Shown piece after piece: positions 5,474 to 5,903 of a stretch of DNA of 5,903 bases. The notes under the pieces are model-generated. The model had not been told where the DNA came from, did no database searches, and was given only the letters and a program-made list of their open reading frames with translations. Numbering within the stretch: the first letter of the stretch is position 1; every line of letters begins with the position of its first letter. The DNA comes from Ferruginibacter sp. (GTDB lineage: Bacteria; Bacteroidota; Bacteroidia; Chitinophagales; Chitinophagaceae): assembly GCA_025362765.1 (NCBI GenBank), contig JANYFI010000841.1:1-5903 (forward strand). The letters run 5' to 3'. A program made the position numbers and the translations under genes.

Positions 5474-5840
5474 GTACGCGGTGATCCGTATTGTGCCAAG
5501 GGTAGAGCGGGAAGAATTCTTGAATGTGGGGGTAATATTGTATTGTGCCAAACAGCGCTTTTTACAAACCCTCAGTGGTTTAAACGAAAAGCGCTTGTCT
5601 GCCTTTTGCATTGACGAAGCCATACCTGAATTACAGCAGCACCTTACTGCCATGCAACGCATTTGCGCAGGTGATAAATCTGCCGGACCAATAGCTTTGC
5701 TTGACAGTGCAGCACGTTTCAGGTGGCTTACCGCGACAAGGAGTACCGTTGTACAAACCTCCAAAGTACATCCCGGTCTTTGCAAGGATCCTCAACTGGC
5801 CTTGGAAAAACTGTACGCTGAACTTGTATTACTGCCGTAA
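5451..5840 (+). CDS. DUF3037 family protein
   Basis: This 129-residue protein is full-length for the family. It begins with FEYAVIRIVPRVEREEFLNV (7-26) leading into GVILY, the DUF3037 hallmark (Y-x-x-x-R-x-x-P-x-x-x-R-x-E-x-x-N-x-G-V). It ends with RFRWLTATRSTVVQTSKVH (89-107), GL and a Leu-rich helix. It has no signal peptide or membrane segment. Its ATG lies inside the 3' end of the kinase gene in another frame, 23 bp before that gene's end, so the two proteins are very likely made together and may form a complex. DUF3037 genes are, to my knowledge, recurrent neighbours of HipA-like kinases, which suggests a partner, substrate or regulator role, but no biochemical function is established. 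The 63 bp after the stop show no clear terminator. Confidence 0.9.
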   Translation: MQQNQLFEYAVIRIVPRVEREEFLNVGVILYCAKQRFLQTLSGLNEKRLSAFCIDEAIPELQQHLTAMQRICAGDKSAGPIALLDSAARFRWLTATRSTVVQTSKVHPGLCKDPQLALEKLYAELVLLP

Positions 5841-5903
5841 AATTTGTTTGTTTAACATCATAAGGTAGCAGTGTATATTTATCTATTAAAAATTAATTAA
5901 GCA

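Noticed and set aside
5841..5903. Search for a terminator after the DUF3037 gene
   Set aside because: No stable inverted repeat with a T-tract is visible in the 63 bp that remain; the sequence is just AT-rich.

Overview
The window looks like chromosomal DNA of a member of the Bacteroidota, plausibly Chitinophagaceae or a relative. The supports are moderately AT-rich DNA, start codons without convincing Shine-Dalgarno sequences but with AT-rich leaders, a lipoprotein with the LNAC-KKD processing site common in this phylum, a TAnnTTTG-type promoter box, and the protein families present. The genus is inference. No rRNA, tRNA, CRISPR array or complete mobile element was seen.

Left part (1-2735), all on the plus strand: the 3' end of a DUF3500 gene entering from outside the window, a small O-methyltransferase-like SAM enzyme, the decayed remnant of a VOC/glyoxalase-type gene, and a secreted Asp-box (BNR/sialidase-like) beta-propeller protein. 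The VOC relic can be followed through three successive reading frames plus an in-frame stop. Its last segment overlaps the start of the propeller gene as ATGA.

Middle (2736-4146): a 280-bp intergenic stretch with a 9-bp inverted repeat, an unrecognised 100-residue protein, and a convergent minus-strand lipoprotein with YD-like repeats. A weak hairpin lies between the two converging genes.

Right part (4147-5903): a 529-bp gap without a recognised gene but rich in symmetric sequences, then a two-gene operon of a HipA-like kinase (HipA_2 type) and a DUF3037 protein whose reading frames overlap by 23 bp. No HipB-like repressor is present. Two perfect palindromes lie 29-67 bp upstream of the kinase start and are candidate operators. 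The gap also holds a 39-codon ORF whose ATG sits in the loop of a perfect 10-bp hairpin. That ORF carries an in-frame A AAA AAG heptamer, then 6 nt, then an 8-bp stem-loop containing its stop codon, which is the layout of a -1 ribosomal frameshift signal. Whether this is a real recoded mini-gene, a relic or chance cannot be settled from one sequence.

The most useful targets for follow-up are the kinase/DUF3037 operon with its palindromes and the possible frameshift mini-gene. The other genes look like ordinary accessory content.
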